From contig OY992537.1 of the NCBI GenBank assembly GCA_963921195.1, positions 71,710,979-71,774,978 of the forward strand: a DNA stretch of 64,000 nucleotides, in the 5' to 3' direction. The notes beneath the pieces are model-generated. The model worked only from the letters and a program-made list of their open reading frames with translations, did no database searches and was not told the DNA's origin. Positions 34,221-46,800 of this stretch are shown one piece after another. The stretch's first letter is position 1. Each line of letters starts with the position of its first letter. Source of the DNA: Pegoplata infirma (Eukaryota > Arthropoda > Insecta > Diptera > Anthomyiidae). A program made the position numbers and the translations under genes.

Positions 34221-34601
34221 ACATAACATGCATTTAACTAAAACATTGTAAATTTTCATAGTTTTTTTAGTAAAATTCTGGTCGCTTTTATCAACATTTT
34301 ACAAATAATTCTGTTAATTTACAGTTTTTTTTATCGAAATCATTTTACAGAGTTTACTTTGTGAAATAACAAAAAAATCTTGCTGGTTGGAAATCTATGG
34401 TATTTTCTGCTGGCTCAGTAGAGTATCTCTGTAATTTAACAGAGTGATTATTTTGAGTGTACATTCTACATAACCTAAAAATACAAAATGCTTTAAATTG
34501 GCTGCTGGGTGGCATATGTGAATAGAATTGGACAGAGTGGTATTTCTACAAGTACAAACATATTTTTTTTTTAAATAATTTTTTTTCGCAAAAAATCTTT
34601 T
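34221..34601. other. Unassigned AT-rich spacer
   Basis: T/A runs and no recognisable gene or transposon end. Confidence 0.4.
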
Positions 34602-35418
34602 TATACCCTACACCACACTGTGGTACAGGATATAATGAGTTTGTGCTGATGCTTGTAACTACCCGAAATATTGGTCCTAGACCCACCTTTAAGTATACCT
34701 AACGACTCATAATCACTTTTTGAGTCGATTTAGCGATGTCCGTCCGTCCGTCTGTCTGTCCATGTAAACGGTGTAAACACGATACAGGTCGCAATTTTTA
34801 ATCAATTGACTTGAAATTTTAAACTTAAGCCTAACTTGGCTCAAGGACGAAGCCCATTTAAATTGGAAAAAATCGTTCCATATTTAGACCAAGCCCCCAT
34901 ACAAAGGTCCTCTTAAATTTTGGCTCGAATGACTCTAATAACCGTATTATTATAGGTATCTTTTCGAAATTTGGCAGCTAAACGTTTTTTATCTTAATAA
35001 ATTACCATTCCGAATTTTAAAGGAATTGGACAAGTTGTTCTTGTAGCCCCCAAACCACCTTCCCGATTTTCACATAAATCTCTCAAATTTCATGAAAATA
35101 GAAAATATTCAATTAAAATTGTGTTTGTGTATGTTAAACGCGTACTTTAATAACCTTATCTAATCTGATTATCATCGGACCATTTTTGGACTTAGGCCCC
35201 ATATGAAAATTTCGCCCGATATTTAAGTAAAGCAGTTTATTGTCAACAAATAGCAGCCTATTTCACTCAAATTTGACTTCTGAGTGTTTTTTACACAAAG
35301 ATTTGACCAAGTATAGATCTAGTCGATCCATGTTTGAACTTGGGACCCATTTTCGGGATACTCTGGTGTAGGGTATTATATGGTCGGTCTTTACCTACTA
35401 TAATTTTCTTACTTGTTT
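34602..35418 (+). repeat. Mini-me-like element, subfamily A, full length
   Basis: TATACCCTACACCACACTG hairpin end, GTCCGTCCGTCTGTCTGTCC tract near 34738, conserved body, then GGTCGGTCTTTACCTACTAT (palindrome with two mismatches) and CTTACTTGTTT. Confidence 0.88.
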
Positions 35419-35477
35419 TAGATTGTGGAGGGTATCTGTACATTCGGCAAGGCCGATTTTAACTTTTTCTTGTTTTT
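35419..35477 (+). repeat. Mini-me-like end fragment (B/C type)
   Basis: GATTGTGGAGGGTATCTG, CATTCGGCAAGGCCGA and TTTTTCTTGTTTT form the palindrome end of a B-like copy. It directly follows the A copy, so the A element probably landed in or beside an older B element. Confidence 0.6.
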
Positions 35478-37714
35478 TTTAATCGTTTGGTAAAAGGGTT
35501 AAGTTTTAATAACCCATGCAACAAAATTGAAGAAAAAAAATCTTTAAAATAATTTTAATATTTTTAAAACTGCAAAATCTTAAAACCGATTATTACTGTA
35601 ACTTTTAACGAATAACTTTTGACCTGAACGAATTTCTTATGCTTAAATAGCGCCTAATATTTATGCCAACTTTCATCGATGTGCCATCAAAACAAAAATC
35701 ACATATTTTTTACCCCAAAATTTAAGTCTTAGACGGAAATCATCATATTCAAATTTCAATAAAATTTATGCAGACCCCAGAGAGTCCTTTCGTTGTAAGT
35801 CCTCTGGAATAATGGGTATATTGCGAGTTTCTGTAGTAGATTAGAGTTAGTGCCTTTGTTGTTTCGGAAATCGAAAATCAGATAATTTGGATAAAATTTA
35901 AAAGATTGAAACAAAACTATCATCTTTGCTCATTTTAAAAGAGAATCTGTAAGAAATCTGGGTTTGAAATAAGAATCTTTAACGCATCACAAATTCTTTG
36001 TGAACCCCGGTCACCTGGATCGTGACCGGCTGCCTCTACATAATATCTCTGAATCATTTCTTAACATAATTCTTAAATGTGATGTTACTCAGCTGTTGTA
36101 TAACAAATCATTTATTAAACTGAAAAATATCTGATAAACTCTTGCACATGCCAAATAACTTTTATTTCCAAAAATCCTATAACAACAAAAGATTTTTCTT
36201 CTTTTTTTTTTTTGTACAACAATTGCGGTTGCATTACCCTATTTGAAGAAGTTGGAAAGAAAATAAAAGAAATCATTATGAATAAAAAATTTTTGGATTT
36301 CAGTTTTTGTTTTTTTTTTTCAAAAATCAAAAGACATCCACCACAGCTTCTAAAAACTCCAGGTACCACAATTGAAGAAATAATAGAAATTCGTAATAAA
36401 CAGCGAGTGCATTGAAATTTATTGTTGTTAGTTTTTTTGCTTGAATTATTTTTATTATTTTGTGATTTTAGTTCATCTTCTCATTTTGTGTATTGTTAAT
36501 AAGGATAAGAAGATGATGATGATGACGAACAAGCAGATGTATACCAAAGTCAATGTCCGAGGAAGAAAAGAAATCACGGTACCAAAACATTTTACCATTT
36601 ACACTTAAAGAGAGAGAATCCTTAAGAAATTCAAGGGATGGTTATAGAAAATTTGTATGATGACGTAGTTCAACAAGATCTTTAACACTTCTATAATTCA
36701 ATCTTTAACAACGTCTTGTAACATTTTTGATAGTTTAGGGGATGATGCCACCAGGGCAGCTGTCAACTCAAAGAAATAACTGACAAACAAGCAATTACTA
36801 ATACACATACTCGTTCTCTAACATGACTACTGCTGCCAAAAAAAAAAGAAGGAAGAATATAGAAACACCAGTTTTTTTATTCCTCTGCCATACCATGGCA
36901 TATCAAAACAATTGTAAACACCAGACACCCCATAAGAACCGGTGTTCCTAAATATTCCAACTATTCAGGCTGGTAGTTGCTTTTGAACGTGCAGGAACAT
37001 GACAATTTTTTTTCAAATCTTTAAAATTATTTTTAGATTTTGTTTTTAAAAGATTTTTGCATGTGTTGTTCTGCTTCTTGGTTTGTGTTAGTATAGGTCT
37101 GTCTATGGAAAAATGTATGATGGTAAAGTGCGCAAATGATTTTGCAGTAAGTGCGCCACCAGTTTACAGCGATCTGCTGGCTATGTTAACCTTTGTTCTT
37201 GTATGGCTGTCAATTGCTATAGCTAAGGGGCAGATGCCTTTGGCAGAGGAAACATTTGGTTGTGAATGTATTTGTTAGGCTATATAGCAGTGTGTGTGTG
37301 GAACATTATTGTTCCGGATTTATTAACCGGTGTAATTATTTTTTTGCGTTTTTTTTTTTAAGGAAGCAGCCAAAAAAGGTGACATTTATTCTTATGATTT
37401 CCATTCAATTGTTGTTCAAAAGAGAGATTGGTACGAGACAAGGTGTTTGAAATTTCATACTGCACAGCTTTATAAATGTGTTTTCGTTATTTGAAATATG
37501 AGGCTTTTGTGACTTTTTAAATTGCCCCTTAGTTTCTTACATGCCACAGTGGTTTAATACTGATTTTTTGGAAATAATTAGGCCATTCAGTAAGTGATTG
37601 GCCGATTGCAGTGAAATTTATACCAGTTATAGCTAACGTTATTTCGAGTTTGTACGGAGGACCGCACAGGTCCAATAGGGGAGCCTCCCGGGGTCCCTAA
37701 AGTAGCTCACCTTA
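35478..37714. other. Intergenic stretch, no gene seen
   Basis: A perfect 8-bp stem CCGGTCAC/GTGACCGG with a 7-base loop lies near 36006-36028. The frame 37057-37278 has a hydrophobic start but no family resemblance. 37583-37655 is the inverted counterpart of 39458-39520. Confidence 0.4.
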
Positions 37715-37840
37715 AAAAGAGTCACAGATTCAAAGAGATATATATAGAAAAAGTTGCTGGTTCTGATGATTTTTTTCTATAGAAAGACTCAGATTCTGAT
37801 ACATTTTTCCTATAGAAAAAGTTTAATTTTTTCCCAAAGA
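37715..37840. repeat. 35-bp satellite remnant
   Basis: Three or four decayed units (ATAGAAAAAGTTGCTGGTTC, TTCTATAGAAAGACTCAG, CCTATAGAAAAAG). Confidence 0.6.
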
Positions 37841-39560
37841 AAATTTCTCCTCTTAACAAGAACTCTTAGATTGACAGATATTTTTTCCCAAACAATTTTT
37901 AGTCACATTTTTTCTTTAAAAATTTAAAAATTTTTCGTAAAAATTTTAGATTTTTTCCTTTAAAAATTTTGAAATTTTTTTTTTGTTCTAAGAAAAATTT
38001 TCGGAATGAAAAACTTTCGGAATTAAAAATTTTTTTAGATTTCTATCTTCTTCTTTTCCTTTCCTTTTTGATTTTTTTTATTTGGTCTGGGGGAATTTCC
38101 CTTCCCTTACAATTACGTAACCGGTATATATTTTACAGCAATCGGCCGAGTACTTACTGAAACTTCTAAAAAAATCGATAATAAGCCACTGTGCATTCAC
38201 AATCACGTGAGTAAAATTGAGTTTCAGTCACCCGACATAGTTCTATACACAAAAAAACTTGTCAAATAACTAGAAAAAGTCTCGTAATCCTATTTTACCA
38301 ATATTTGACAGTTTTCCTTGTTTTTTTAGCAAAAAAAATTCGATCGAAATTTACATGTTTGTAATTCAAGGTTTTTACAAAAAAATCGCGTATATTCACG
38401 AGAATTCTTTGTAAGTTTTATTACGCCAAAAAAGTTGAAAATTTACAATTTTATTGATAAAAGGCTTGTAAAATTACAACAAAAAAAAGTAATTTTCACT
38501 AGAAACTCTCGTAAATTAGGAGGTAGCAAAAAATCTAGTAAAGTCACGAATCCTACTTGTAAGTTTTATCGCGTCTTATCGCTATTCAAAAATATATTGA
38601 ACAGTCAGTACTGTACAAAATTAGACCAATTAACCTTCTACTTCCTTATTAATTTACCTACCTATCTGAATATAACCTGATTTAAATATTCAAACTACCT
38701 TCATTTAACTAATCAAGAATAAACAAAATTATTAAACGATTAAACAAACAAAACTTAAATCCAACACACATGCGCAACATAAATATTGTAAATAATTTAC
38801 ATTGTACGTATAAAAAACCGATAGTGAAATAATTGTAGGATAGAAATTATTTAAGTTTATTCCTCGTCGTCTTATCTACCCTAAAAAATCAGCAGACAAA
38901 AACGCACTTTATTAAATGTTTTCTGACGTTTAAAGCTTGCAATCTCATTTAAACAAATAAGAACCATTGGAATATTAAAACCGAACAAATTAAAATATTG
39001 GAACACTTGGTCTTATGCTAATAAAACACAATACTGGCGATGTAAAGAGGTAATGATATTGTTGCTTAATACAATCAAAAATACCTATACAATTTTACTT
39101 GCAGTCAAATTCATAAAATACGTAGGTTGTTGGGTAATTAATGGGCTTAAGCGTAAAATTACAATACGTACACCACCTTTGAAGAATTACTTCGCGTTTT
39201 GATTTAATTCGTAAAAAGTTTAATACATTAAATCAAGGAACTAATAAAACAGTGAAAGAAAATCGAACTTTCCGAATCGGAATAGGATGAAACGAAAAGC
39301 GAATAAAAGCTGACATTTTACATAACAAAACCCTCAAGGAGTTTTTTTAGTTCAGCGCTAGATTATTTTTTACACGCATTTAAAGTTGAAGATTTTAAAG
39401 CATTTAAAGTTTTTGTGTACTAAACTAGTTCTACTTAAGGGACCAATTGTGGTGGCCTTAAGCTCGAAATTACGTTAGCTGTAACCGGTATGAATTTCGC
39501 TGCAATTGGCCCCGTACCTCTTTTTGTAGTTTCACCTCTTTTGGTAATAGCAAAAAAATT
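37841..39560. other. AT-rich spacer with dispersed repeat phrase
   Basis: 38113-38152 and 39480-39520 share GTAACCGGTAT(A/G)(T/A)ATTT and GCAAT(C/T)GGCC. The rest is unassigned. No gene. Confidence 0.4.
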
Positions 39561-40180
39561 ATGAGTATTACAGAGCTGATTATGGAAAATATAATATACA
39601 ACAATTTGGAGTCTGCCTTTGCCTCCCTACAACCGGTTAAAGTTCGCAATCGTAGTGTATTTTTTCAAAAAAATTTTGTTTCGACCGCTATTGGTGTCAA
39701 AATTCGCGGAACGTTTAGTACATTAAGGGGAAAATATTTAAAAAGTTTTTAACGAATAATTTTGGTCCACCAGAGCATTTTAAGAAAGAAAGAATGAAAG
39801 TTTTTGGCATTTTTAACTTGATATTTTCATATTGACGCGGATCTTACTGAATCAAGTTTAAAAGGGTATTTTAATCGTCCATGTTATTTCAGTACCATTT
39901 TAAGCCACTTAAAAAAAAAGTCGAAAAAAAAAATATTTTTTTTACTTCTTTTTGCAACAAAAATTGAATAAGTGGTTTAAATTTCATCCTGCAAATATGT
40001 TTTCCTTAATGTACTCCAAATTCTGAAAATTTTGACATTAATTTCGGCTAAAACAAAAAATATTTTTTTTTTTTTTGACAAAATACACTACGGTTGCGAA
40101 CTTCAACCGGTTGTAGGGAGGCAAAGACAGACTCCAATTTTTTTTGGAATTATTTTTTCCATTATCAGCTCTCAAAAGAG
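39561..40180. mobile_element. Foldback family G, copy 2
   Basis: Inverted arms of about 100 bp run from CAGAGCTGATTATGGAAAAT to GTTCGCAATCGTAGTGTA on the left, mirrored on the right (40072-40180). Both arms contain GGAGTCTG, CTTTGCCTCCCTACAACCGG and AAGTTCGCAA. The interior resembles the copy at 53500-54060 (TTTTGGTCCACCAGAGCATT versus TTTTGGTCCAGCACAACGTT). The frame 39561-39752 is arm sequence, not a gene. Confidence 0.7.
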
Positions 40181-40376
40181 CATCGATTTTTTGATATTAA
40201 CTTAAATTTTATTTTTCGGGATAGGCTTCTGAATATCCAAATTATTAAAAATAGCCCACCGTGCATCGTTGCGTATGATTGTTATTTAATGGCAATTACA
40301 AAATTATTCATACGCCTTATAGAGTTTTCAAGGAATTATTATTATAATTTAAATAAAAGTTCACCAACTTCAAATG

Positions 40377-40825
40377 CTCACTTTGTCATTCCGTGTGTAA
40401 CGCAACGAAATATCGGTCCAGAACCGCACAAAATATATTATTATTGATTAGTGATTGATTCTAAGACATTCTATCGATGTCAGTCCGTCCGTCTGTCCGT
40501 CTGTAGAGGACACGATTCAGTCCAAAATAAAAGAGCTAGACTTCCGAAGTGTGGCACGAATATGTCTTATTTTCATAGGCTGGTCAAGTTTCAAAATGTG
40601 CAAAATCGGACCAAGGGAGCTCAAAAGAAGCTCAAAACACTGCTTGTGGACCCAGCAAATAAAAAAAATAAGAACAATTTGACCGGCCCCGTTTTGGATA
40701 TAAAAAAGTATTTTAACAATGATTAATTATATTAAATAATTGCAAGAATCATAATAAATACATTTTATAACATCTATCGCAAGGGGAAGGTGTCCCCCAA
40801 CGTCTGCCACCAAACTCCTTGGTTT
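40377..40825 (+). repeat. Mini-me-like element, subfamily C, ends missing
   Basis: CTCACTTTGTCATTCCGTGT through the GTCCGTCCGTCTGTCCGTCTG tract (40485-40505) to CAACGTCTGCCACC. It lacks the hairpin start and the final palindrome. Confidence 0.75.
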
Positions 40826-40826
40826 T

Positions 40827-41091
40827 TATACCCTCCAACCACAGTATGGGGATATACTAACTTTGTCTTTCCGTTTGTAACTCATCGAAATATCGGTCTA
40901 GGACCCCATAAAGTATATATATTATTGATCTATGATCGATTCTATGTCATTCTATGAATGTCCGTCCGTCTGTATTAAACACGATTCAGTCCAAAGAAAA
41001 AGAGCTAGACTCCTGAAAATTGCCACGAATGTGTCTCATGGTCATAGTTCGGAAATGGGCAAAATCTCCATGAAAAACTAAATAAACCTTT
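40827..41091 (+). repeat. Mini-me-like element, subfamily C, truncated
   Basis: It begins TATACCCTCCAACCACAGTA, holds a short GTCCGTCCGTCTG tract near 40960-40972 and stops where the A element starts at 41092. Confidence 0.78.
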
Positions 41092-42823
41092 AACAAGTAA
41101 GAAAATTATAGTCGGTCTATACCGACCATACAATACCCTACACTAGAGTTTCCCGGAAAATGGTTCCAAGTTCTAACATGGACCGATTAGATCGATATTT
41201 TGTCAAATCTTTAATAAGTGTAAAAACACTCACAAATCAAATTTGAGTTAAATAGGCTTCTATTTGTTGTAAATAAACGACTTTAACTGAATATCTGACG
41301 AAATTTTCGCATGGGGCCTAAGTCCAAAAATGGTCCGATGATAATCTGATTTGATAAGGTTATTAGAGAACGAGTTTAACATACACAAACAAAATTTTAA
41401 TTTAATATTTTCTTTTTTCATGAAATTTGAGAGATTTATGTGAAAATCGGGAAGGTGGTTTGTATTGGAGCTACAAGAAGAATTGGTCCGATTCCTTTAA
41501 AATTCGGGACGGTGATTTGTGAAGACAAAACACGTTTGCCTGCCAAATTTTTAAAATATACCTTCTATAATACGGTTATTAGATTCATTTGAGCCAAAAC
41601 TAAAGAGGCCCTTTGTATGGGGGCTAGGTCTAAATATGGACGGATTTTTTCCAATTTCAATAGGCTTCGTCCTTGGGCCAAAGGCTTAAGTTTAAAACTT
41701 CAAGTCAATTGATTAAAAATTGCGACCTGTATCGTGTTTACACCGTTTACATGGACAGACGGACGGACCGACTTCGCTAAATCGACTCAAAAAGTGATTC
41801 TGAGTCGATCGGTATACTTAAAAGTGGGTCTAGGACCAATATTTCGGGTAGTTACAAACATCAGCACAAACTCATTATACCCTGTACCACAGTGTGGTGT
41901 AGGGCAGCGATTACCAACCTTTTTGGCTCGCGTACCCCTAGTTTTAAATTTTGTCAGCCTCGTACCCCCTAACGAGTCTTTTGTTTTCGTTAAAAAAACT
42001 TTTCATATAAATGTTAGAGTTAATTTTGAAATTTTTGATTTGCGGGTATTATCATTTTTTTGAAGGATTTAGGGGAGATCAAAACAATGGTGGTATTTTT
42101 TTGGAAAAATGTTCACTCCTTAGGGTGGCTCAATGCATCTGAAAACGCGGATTTTGAGCTGATTTTTCTGCAGAGCAAAAACAGCTAAAAATATTGCAAA
42201 TCTGATTTCACCAGTCGTTTCTACACCAAAAATTTAAACAACGGACCTTTTATGAACTCTTAAAAAAAGTTCCAAAAACACATCACAGAGGGCGGAAATA
42301 TAATGTTTTTTTATTTTTCTTTAATTTTTTTAAATGTTTTTTTTTAATACAATACATAATAAATAAAACACCCTCGTATATACAATGAAGGGGCATTTTT
42401 AGCTCAACAAAATGGTACTAAAATTTCCACGCTATCACAACCCGTCTCAAAAATGTCTAAAAACACGTTTTTTGAGAACTTTGGCATACATTTTCTCAAA
42501 AACCTGACATCTAGAAAAATATGGGAATCATATTCGGAATCAGCACCGAAAGGTTAATCGAAAACAAGTGGTCAGATCTCCAAATATAGCAAAAAAATGC
42601 TCTATAAATTGCACAAAATACGTTTTTTGTAAACTTTGAACTCAACTTTCTTAAAAACCTGACGTTATGGAAAACTTTGGAAGCCCGATGCGGAACCAGC
42701 ATTGAAAGGTTAATCTAAAACGAATGTCAAATTGCTAAAATTTGACGTACCCCCGCGGAAAGTTTCGCGTACCCCCTAGTGGTACGCGTACCATAGGTTG
42801 GTAACTGCTGGTGTAGGGTATAA
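41092..42823 (-). repeat. Mini-me-like element, subfamily A, cut by a hAT element
   Basis: From AACAAGTAAG and TAGTCGGTCTATACCGACC it runs to CCCTGTACCACAGTGTGGTG at 41900. The final GTGTAGGGTATAAAA is found only beyond the inserted hAT element, at 42811-42823. Removing 41905-42810 and one target repeat restores the end hairpin. Confidence 0.88.
41905..42810. mobile_element. hAT-like non-autonomous element in a mini-me-like hairpin
   Basis: Ends are CAGCGATTACCAACCT and, inwards from the right, CAGCAGTTACCAACCT. Subterminal CGCGTACCCC(C)TAG is present on both sides. An exact 8-bp GTGTAGGG lies on either flank (41897-41904, 42811-42818). 906 bp; no transposase frame. Confidence 0.92.
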
Positions 42824-44559
42824 AAATAACGCTATTTTGTACAGCTTTTTATGCATTTTTGTTAAACAAATGAAATCTTTTTATGTCAGAAGGAGTTGTA
42901 AGTCCTGCACTAAGAGCCCGGGGGCTAAAATTTTTTTATTTTTTTTTTTGCCCGCCCCTTTTTGTGGTCGTGGACTTAAAAAAAATCACTAAAATAATAA
43001 GAAAATGGTATTACTAAAGTTCAAAATCATAATAAATAAATTAGTAAACATTTATCGCGATAGGGAAAAATTTTATACCATGGTGGTGTTCAGTAATCAA
43101 TTTTCAAAATGGCGATTTTCTTAAAAAAATTAAAATAATTGATAAATTGCGTGATTGCCAATCACTCAAATTTTGACTTTCTTACTTATAAAACGCACGT
43201 AATCTAATGAGCTGATTAGAAAACAATGGTTATACGATTTATTGCAAAAATGATATAATCAAATTAGTCAAAAAACCAAAAAAAAAACGCTAAAAAAAAT
43301 TTTAAAATTACTAAATCCGTTTTGTGCGCAGAATTTTGTTTTATTTTGTAAACTAGTGTTTCTTGTTTTAATAATGAATTAATTTTCAATAGAATTAATT
43401 TGTATGTGAATTAATTCAAGTGAACTAATTCCTTTGTGAACAAATTCAATTGAATTAGTTTCCATTTGATTCAAATCAAAAATTAATTAATTCAATTGAA
43501 TTACACGTATTTTCATAAATTAGGATGGTCAAAATTCCTTTTTTCGACTTTGAAAATCGTCAGGGTAGACCCTAACCTTTTAGGATCAACATTAACACAC
43601 ACAAAATATTAAACCTGTAGGGCAATTAGATCTTAAACATCGAAAAGTTCCGAACGAGGTAAACATTTTTTGTTTATTTCTCAATATTTATTAAACAACC
43701 AACTTTTATAATAAAGAAGCTACAATAAAAAAACAAAGACGCAAAAAGCTAGGAAAAAGGTTTGGTTTTTGGTTGGGCTTTGTAATGCACAATACCCAAA
43801 ATGGAACAACAAATTTACAGCCCAAGTGAAAACAACACCTGGTTACCGTTAAGGTGGACTTACTTAAGTGGTTGTTACTCAGACTCATACACATAAAGAA
43901 ACCACATACATTCATATGTTAATATATGATTATAAATTTAAATGTTTCAGGAATCTATAAAATTCATATACATAGATTTTTGTTTGTTGTATTTATATCG
44001 AAACGTAATAATCGTGAGCAAATGTGAGAATTTAATAAGGGGGAAAACAATGAGACTGATTGTCGTCAATTGATAAACAAAACTTAAGTAAAACGAGGGG
44101 ATTTCTTGTTATAAGTATATTTTTTTATTTTAATAATTATCACGGGTCAATAATCAAAATTATTTTTATTTTTGGCTTGATGAAATCCAACTTAGTTTTG
44201 AATTTGAATATCAATGCAAAACTCAAACATTTATGATTCATTTCTATAGACAATAGAAACACTCAATGACAGTTATTAATTACAAAATTTTGATATAAAA
44301 AAGAAAAAAATTTAGCTCACTAAAAATGGTCATCACAACTTGTTTTCTCTTTCGTTAATTTATGAAATAAAATACTCTATCCTTTTTATTAAAATATTCA
44401 GTCTTTCTTAAAATATGCTCAGAAAACACCAAAATGTACTCTAAAAATATGCTTAAATATGCTCTTAAGACTAAAAAATGCCTGCGAATTTTGTACTCTT
44501 GCCCAAAACATTAAATCATGATAATGTTTTGCGGAAGATTTGGGTGTACTTGCCAAAGC
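42824..44559. other. AT-rich intergenic stretch
   Basis: 42824-43050 has phrases like the C subfamily body (TTTTGTTAAACAAATGAAAT, CAGAAGGAGTTGTAAGTCC) and may be a relic. 43370-43506 is a run of GAATTAATTC/CAATTGAATTA palindromes. No gene. Confidence 0.4.
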
Positions 44560-44755
44560 AAAGTTTTTTTAGAAAAAATAATACTATATTACTTTGCTAT
44601 TCCATGCAAAACGAATTGAAATATCAGTATAATAACCCAAAAGAGCTGTACATTTCGTAAGTGAATGCAAAAATAAGTGCAAAAAAGTGCTTTTACATTT
44701 TGGAGAGTATAAAAAATTCGGCACCAAATAATATAACTTTCTCACTTGTTTTATG
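44560..44755 (+). repeat. Mini-me-like C relic
   Basis: TACTTTGCTATTCCATGCA, AAAAGAGCTGTACATTTCG and TTTTGGAGAGTATAAAAAAT + TCGGCACC + CTCACTTGTTTTATG follow the order of the C subfamily but are heavily decayed. Confidence 0.5.
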
Positions 44756-44839
44756 TACATTTGTAAAAACGATTTTTTTCACGAAAAACAAAATTATGTT
44801 AAAAAAATTTAATGAACCGAAAATGTTTGGTGAAACAAA

Positions 44840-46575
44840 ATTTTGATGAAAAAAAAGTTTTTGATGAAAAGAAAAATTTTTCGATATAAAAAAAATTGAT
44901 AAAAAAAATATTTTTTTGGTGAGAAAAAAATTGATAATAAAAATAATAAAAAAACAAATGTGATGAAAAAAAAATTGATGAAAAAAAACATGATAAAAAA
45001 AATTATGAAAAAAAATTTTTGATGAAAAAAAAAAATTTGATGAAAAAAAAAATTGATGAAAAAAAAAATTAATGAAAAAAAAATTGATGAAAAAAAAATT
45101 TGATGAAAAAAAAATTTTATAAAAAAAAAAACATTAGACAAAAAAAAATTGATAAAAAAATTTTATAAAAAAAATTTGATAAAAAAAAATTATAAACAAA
45201 AAAATTGATGAAAAAAAAAATTATTAAAAAAAAATTTGATGAAAAAAAAATTATGAAAAAAAAAAATTATGGACAAAAAAATTAAAAAAAAAAATGTTAT
45301 GAAAAAAAAATTCATAAAAAACAAGTAGAAAAGTTAAATTCGACATTGCCGAATCTATGAATACCCTCCACAATGCATTTTTTTAAAGGGTAGTACATTT
45401 TTTAACGTGAAAAAATGAACAATTTTGATTAGAAATATTTTATTTTGAGTAAAAAACAAAATTTTTTTTTGTGTAATTTTTTTTTGAGTGTAAAATTTTT
45501 TTTGAGTGTAAAATATTTTATTTTGAGTAAAAAACTCTTTTTTTGCGTTAAAAAAAAAAAAAATAATATATTTTTTTTGAGTGTAAAATTTTTTTCGAGT
45601 GTAATGTTTTTTTTACTGTAAAAATATTTCTGAGTGAATGCACGTACGTATGTACACAAAATATTGTCATTTTTGTAAAAAAAAAACTAAATTTTTGTAA
45701 TTTTTTTTTTTTTAGTGTAAAACTTTTTCGAGTGTAATTTTTAAGTTACCAATGCTTTTAAAACTAAACAAGTTTAAAAAGCATTGCTTTAAAATTAAAC
45801 AAGTTTGAAAAGCATTGTTTAGTTACCAGCAATGCTTTTAAAACTTGTTAAAACACGTGGCATTTTAGATGAAACTAATTTGAAATTCAGGGTTTTGCTT
45901 ATAACTTTTGAACCACTAGACCGATTGAGCTGAAATTTAACACTAAACAGACCCGGGAAACGGCAAAGATACATGACAAGCTTCAATAGTCTCATTATTG
46001 TCTTTCGAAAGTTATCGTGTTTTTTATCTCGTAAATTCGCAAAACATCCTTGCCAAAATTTACTCTTTTGCTCATAACTTTTGAACCACTGGACCGATTT
46101 GGCTGGATTGCAATACCAACCTGACCAGGTAAATGACAAACATATATGCCAAACTTCAGTAGGCTCTGTAAAGTCTTTCAAAAGTTAGCGTTTTTTCTAC
46201 GGACGGACAGACAGACAGACAGACGGACGGACGGACAACGCTAGATCGACTTAAAATCGATCGAGGATCATAAATATATATACTTTATGGGGTCCTAGAC
46301 CAATATTTCGAGGTGTTACAAACGGAATGACAAACTTATATATACCCTCTATCACTAGAGTGGAGGGTATAAAAATGATGAAAAAACATTTTATGGAAAA
46401 AAAAAATTGATGAAAAAAAAAAAATTGACGACAAAAAAAAATCTGATGAAAAAATTAATAAAAAAAAAAAAATTATGAAAAAAAAAAATTGGACGAAAAA
46501 AAATTGATGAAAAAAAAATTTGATGAAAAAAAAAAATTATGAAAAAAAATTTGATGAAAAAAAAAATTTTTTTGT
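44840..46575. repeat. Low-complexity (GATGAAAAAAAAATT)n array, split by a mini-me-like B copy
   Basis: 44840-45318 and 46374-46575 are irregular runs of GATGAAAAAAAAATT-like units. The two halves are separated by the B element at 45320-46373. The long minus-strand frame here (44809-45141, Phe/Ile-rich) is a by-product. Confidence 0.75.
45320..46373 (-). repeat. Mini-me-like element, subfamily B, full length
   Basis: The plus strand starts AACAAGTAGAAAAGTTAAAT with the ATTCGACATTGCCGAAT hairpin and ends TCACTAGAGTGGAGGGTATA. The (GGAC/AGAC)n tract lies at 46200-46235. Its internal 45830-46190 block is closely matched at 58090-58430. Confidence 0.88.
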
Positions 46576-46800
46576 TGGTAATAATTATGTTACTTTTTAT
46601 TCACCAGCTGGTGAAAACGGTTTTATTCACCACGAGGTGAATTATTATCCAAGTTACAACCCCAAGATATTAAAATTTTTTGTTTTATGAAAATGAAAAT
46701 AGTAATTCTTGTTTTCTTTTTCGTTAATTGTTAGCTTATACTATAGTCAAACTGAGGTGGCGTCCTGCAACTTTTTTAAAATTAGACACCAGCCTAAAAA
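46570..46800 (+). repeat. Family F repeat with CACCAGCTGGTG palindrome, copy 1
   Basis: TTATTCACCAGCTGGTGAA and TTCACCACGAGGTGAA palindromes are followed by AGTCAAACTGAGGTGGCGTC and AACTTTTTTAAAATTAGACA. The same order is found inverted at 62640-63482. Likely a mobile element of undefined type. Confidence 0.6.

Noticed and set aside
37057..37278. 73-residue frame with a signal-peptide-like start
   Set aside because: No recognisable domain, no promoter or splice context, and flanked by low-complexity sequence; probably chance.
44809..45141. 110-residue Phe/Ile-rich minus-strand frame resembling a membrane protein
   Set aside because: It is the translation of an irregular (GATGAAAAAAAAATT)n run.
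45819..46181. 120-residue frame conserved with 1738-2067
   Set aside because: Both lie in subfamily B mini-me-like repeats; other copies break the frame, and no domain is seen.
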